A DNA stretch of 5,731 nt from Candidatus Omnitrophota bacterium (GTDB taxonomy: Bacteria; Omnitrophota; Gorgyraeia; Duberdicusellales; 4484-171): assembly GCA_003644405.1 (NCBI GenBank), contig QNCE01000078.1, forward strand, positions 1 through 5,731, read 5' to 3'. Below the pieces are notes generated by a model, which worked only from the letters and a program-made list of their open reading frames with translations, ran no database searches and was not told the origin of the DNA. This document shows positions 5,544 through 5,731 of this stretch, piece after piece; the first letter of the stretch is position 1, and each line of letters opens with the position of its first letter. The position numbers were made by a program, and so were the translations under genes.

Positions 5544-5731
5544 TCTTTCCTCTCTGTTTTCCTTATAGCAATTACAAATATTGCCGTTACTAAACCCGCT
5601 CCGATAGATGCCTCAGCCATAGCCACATCAGGAGCCTGAAGAAAATAAAATAAAACTGCTGCTATCAAACTCACTATACCTGAAGCAATTACTGCATTCA
5701 GTAAGTCTTTAAAAACACAGGCAGAAATTGC
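5540..5731 (-). CDS. MbhD-like (DUF4040) subunit, 5' end cut by window edge, last 63 aa
   Basis: Only the C-terminal 63 residues are in the window, in a frame open from the right edge to a TGA at 5540-5542. They include the signature FFLQAPDVAMAEA-type segment (here FYFLQAPDVAMAEASIGAGL), typical of MbhD/DUF4040 proteins and of the matching part of MrpA, then a membrane helix (VTAIFVIAI) and a charged tail RKTERKE. Mrp and Mbh complexes place this piece next to the MbhE region, and in Mrp it lies close to the proposed Na+ path. Full-length MbhD proteins are only about 80-100 residues, so perhaps 20-40 residues are missing. It overlaps the next gene by 4 nt. The upstream neighbours, expected to be MnhE, F and G types, are not visible. 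Confidence 0.88.
   Translation of the reverse strand, partial: AISACVFKDLLNAVIASGIVSLIAAVLFYFLQAPDVAMAEASIGAGLVTAIFVIAIRKTERKE
5549..5554 (-). promoter_or_regulatory. Ribosome binding site GAGAGG for the GTG-started fusion gene
   Basis: The purine-rich GAGAGG lies 5 nt upstream of the GTG at 5543 inside the end of the preceding gene. Together with the 4-nt GTGA overlap it supports the unusual GTG start and coupled translation. Confidence 0.7.

Overview
The window is a contiguous piece of one operon, read entirely on the minus strand (right to left), that encodes most of the membrane arm of a multisubunit, ion-translocating complex related to respiratory complex I. The family includes Mrp Na+/H+ antiporters, the Mbh membrane-bound hydrogenases and the Mbx/Mbs complexes. 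The genes in transcription order are: an MbhD-like (DUF4040) protein, cut by the right edge (5540-5731); a fused MbhE-like plus MnhB/MbhF protein (4869-5543); MnhC/MbhG (4358-4699); a first MrpD/MbhH-type antiporter subunit (2718-4196); a second, longer antiporter-like subunit (863-2716); and a NuoH/MbhM-type subunit, cut by the left edge (1-755). The order D-EF-G-H-H'-M with two consecutive antiporter subunits resembles the mbx (mbs) operon of Thermococcales more than the mbh hydrogenase operon, which has one. The catalytic genes (J, K, L and N types) would be expected past the left edge. They are not visible, so the sequence cannot say whether the electron acceptor is protons, polysulfide/sulfane sulfur or something else.

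How the genes would work together: D, EF and G form the Mrp-like Na+/H+ unit; H and H' are channel-forming subunits with charged residues along the membrane; and M would anchor the peripheral redox module and couple it to ion movement. Two junctions are tight. D and EF overlap by 4 nt (GTGA), and H and H' are 1 nt apart with a GGAGGT ribosome binding site inside the end of H. The other three junctions (EF/G 169 bp, G/H 161 bp, H'/M 107 bp) are filled largely by AT-rich repeats built from 7-bp words. The genes downstream of those repeats lack a recognisable Shine-Dalgarno sequence.

The DNA is AT-rich and the proteins look bacterial or archaeal from an anaerobe. Heptad-type intergenic repeats like these are, from memory, common in genomes of uncultivated bacterial phyla, for example Omnitrophota-like or WOR-3-like lineages. 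That is a weak hint, and the organism cannot be named from this window. No RNA gene, insertion sequence, CRISPR array, clear promoter or clear terminator is visible, and no gene-free stretch exceeds 170 bp.
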